A program made the position numbers and the translations under genes. A stretch of 64,000 bases of DNA from Halocaridina rubra (taxonomy: Eukaryota > Arthropoda > Malacostraca > Decapoda > Atyidae): the NCBI GenBank assembly GCA_037179515.1, contig JAXCGZ010021013.1:1-64000 (forward strand). The letters run 5' to 3'. This document shows positions 63,730 to 64,000 of this stretch, piece after piece. The notes beneath the pieces were generated by a model that saw only the letters and a program-made list of their open reading frames with translations, was not told the origin of the DNA and did no database searches. Position 1 is the stretch's first letter. Each line of letters starts with the position of its first letter.

Positions 63730-63955
63730 AGTAGGTTGGCCCATGGCATCATCCGCCCGTTGCAGTACTAAAGCTGAAGGTCTTTTGGATTTAATTAGAT
63801 TTGTCCAGAACAGTTCTATGTTAAATCTTTCTTTAATTTCGGTTCTCTTCCCATGCCTACATTTATACGTAACATTCCTTCATATTCGTGACACATTTAT
63901 CATCCCCTCACATCTGACAAGTCACAACACTCTGATCTCTGTTTCTCTCAGATAA
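63730..63955 (+). mobile_element. SINE-D copy (5' part)
   Basis: GGCCCATGGCATCATCCGCC, TTTGTCCAGAACAGTTC, CGGTTCTCTTCCCATGCCTA, CACATCTGACAAGTCACAAC: matches the Tigger insertion line by line but lacks the T-run and tail. Confidence 0.8.
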
Positions 63956-64000
63956 ACAGAATACAGAAGCTTATTAATTTTGCAGTTCGAGTTGCCTTGG

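Overview
This window is eukaryotic nuclear DNA, most likely from a decapod crustacean such as a shrimp or crab. I infer this from spliced metazoan genes with long introns, a very high density of long (TA)n, (GA)n and (AAT)n microsatellites, abundant tRNA-headed SINEs, and CCTAA/TTAGG-type arthropod motifs inside small repeats. The species cannot be named from sequence alone. No bacterial operon, CRISPR array, rRNA or genuine tRNA gene was seen.

Three protein-coding genes can be assembled exon by exon with compatible splice phases. (1) Rab21, + strand, 22560-28809, 4 coding exons, 215 aa: an endosomal small GTPase. (2) NDUFB9, - strand, 36522-34562, 3 exons, 142 aa: an LYR-motif accessory subunit of mitochondrial complex I. 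(3) PDPR, - strand, 61743-40273, 18 coding exons, 898 aa: the FAD/aminomethyltransferase-like regulatory subunit of pyruvate dehydrogenase phosphatase. Rab21 and NDUFB9 converge. PDPR and NDUFB9 lie in tandem on the - strand and both encode mitochondrial proteins.

Layout: 1-22 kb is gene-free and repeat-dominated. It holds microsatellites, two degenerate minisatellites, a 5'-truncated LINE with an open reverse-transcriptase frame (8474-9655), a 208-bp TTAA-flanked foldback (10307-10514), SINEs and small MITEs. Rab21 spans 22.5-28.8 kb; its intron 2 carries a 3.2-kb Tigger (pogo-type) DNA transposon inserted in a (TA)n tract and itself broken by a SINE-like element. 28.8-34.5 kb is gene-free with several SINEs. 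NDUFB9 spans 34.5-36.5 kb. A LINE 3' end (37.6-38.3 kb) with a nested retroelement lies between NDUFB9 and PDPR. PDPR fills 40.3-61.7 kb, its introns loaded with SINEs, minisatellites, a foldback and a decayed LINE C-terminus. 62-64 kb is again repeat-rich.

I found no evidence of a new multi-gene system. The most novel-looking material is the repeat biology: a MITE family with GAGTAACCCC termini and telomere-like cores, a SINE whose tRNA-derived promoter head is tandemly triplicated, LINE and SINE families sharing (ATT)n tails, unrelated SINE bodies sharing one 3' tail, and several foldbacks. Repeat boundaries are approximate (about 10 bp) unless stated. Copies are grouped as SINE-A, SINE-B and so on; these names are local to this report.
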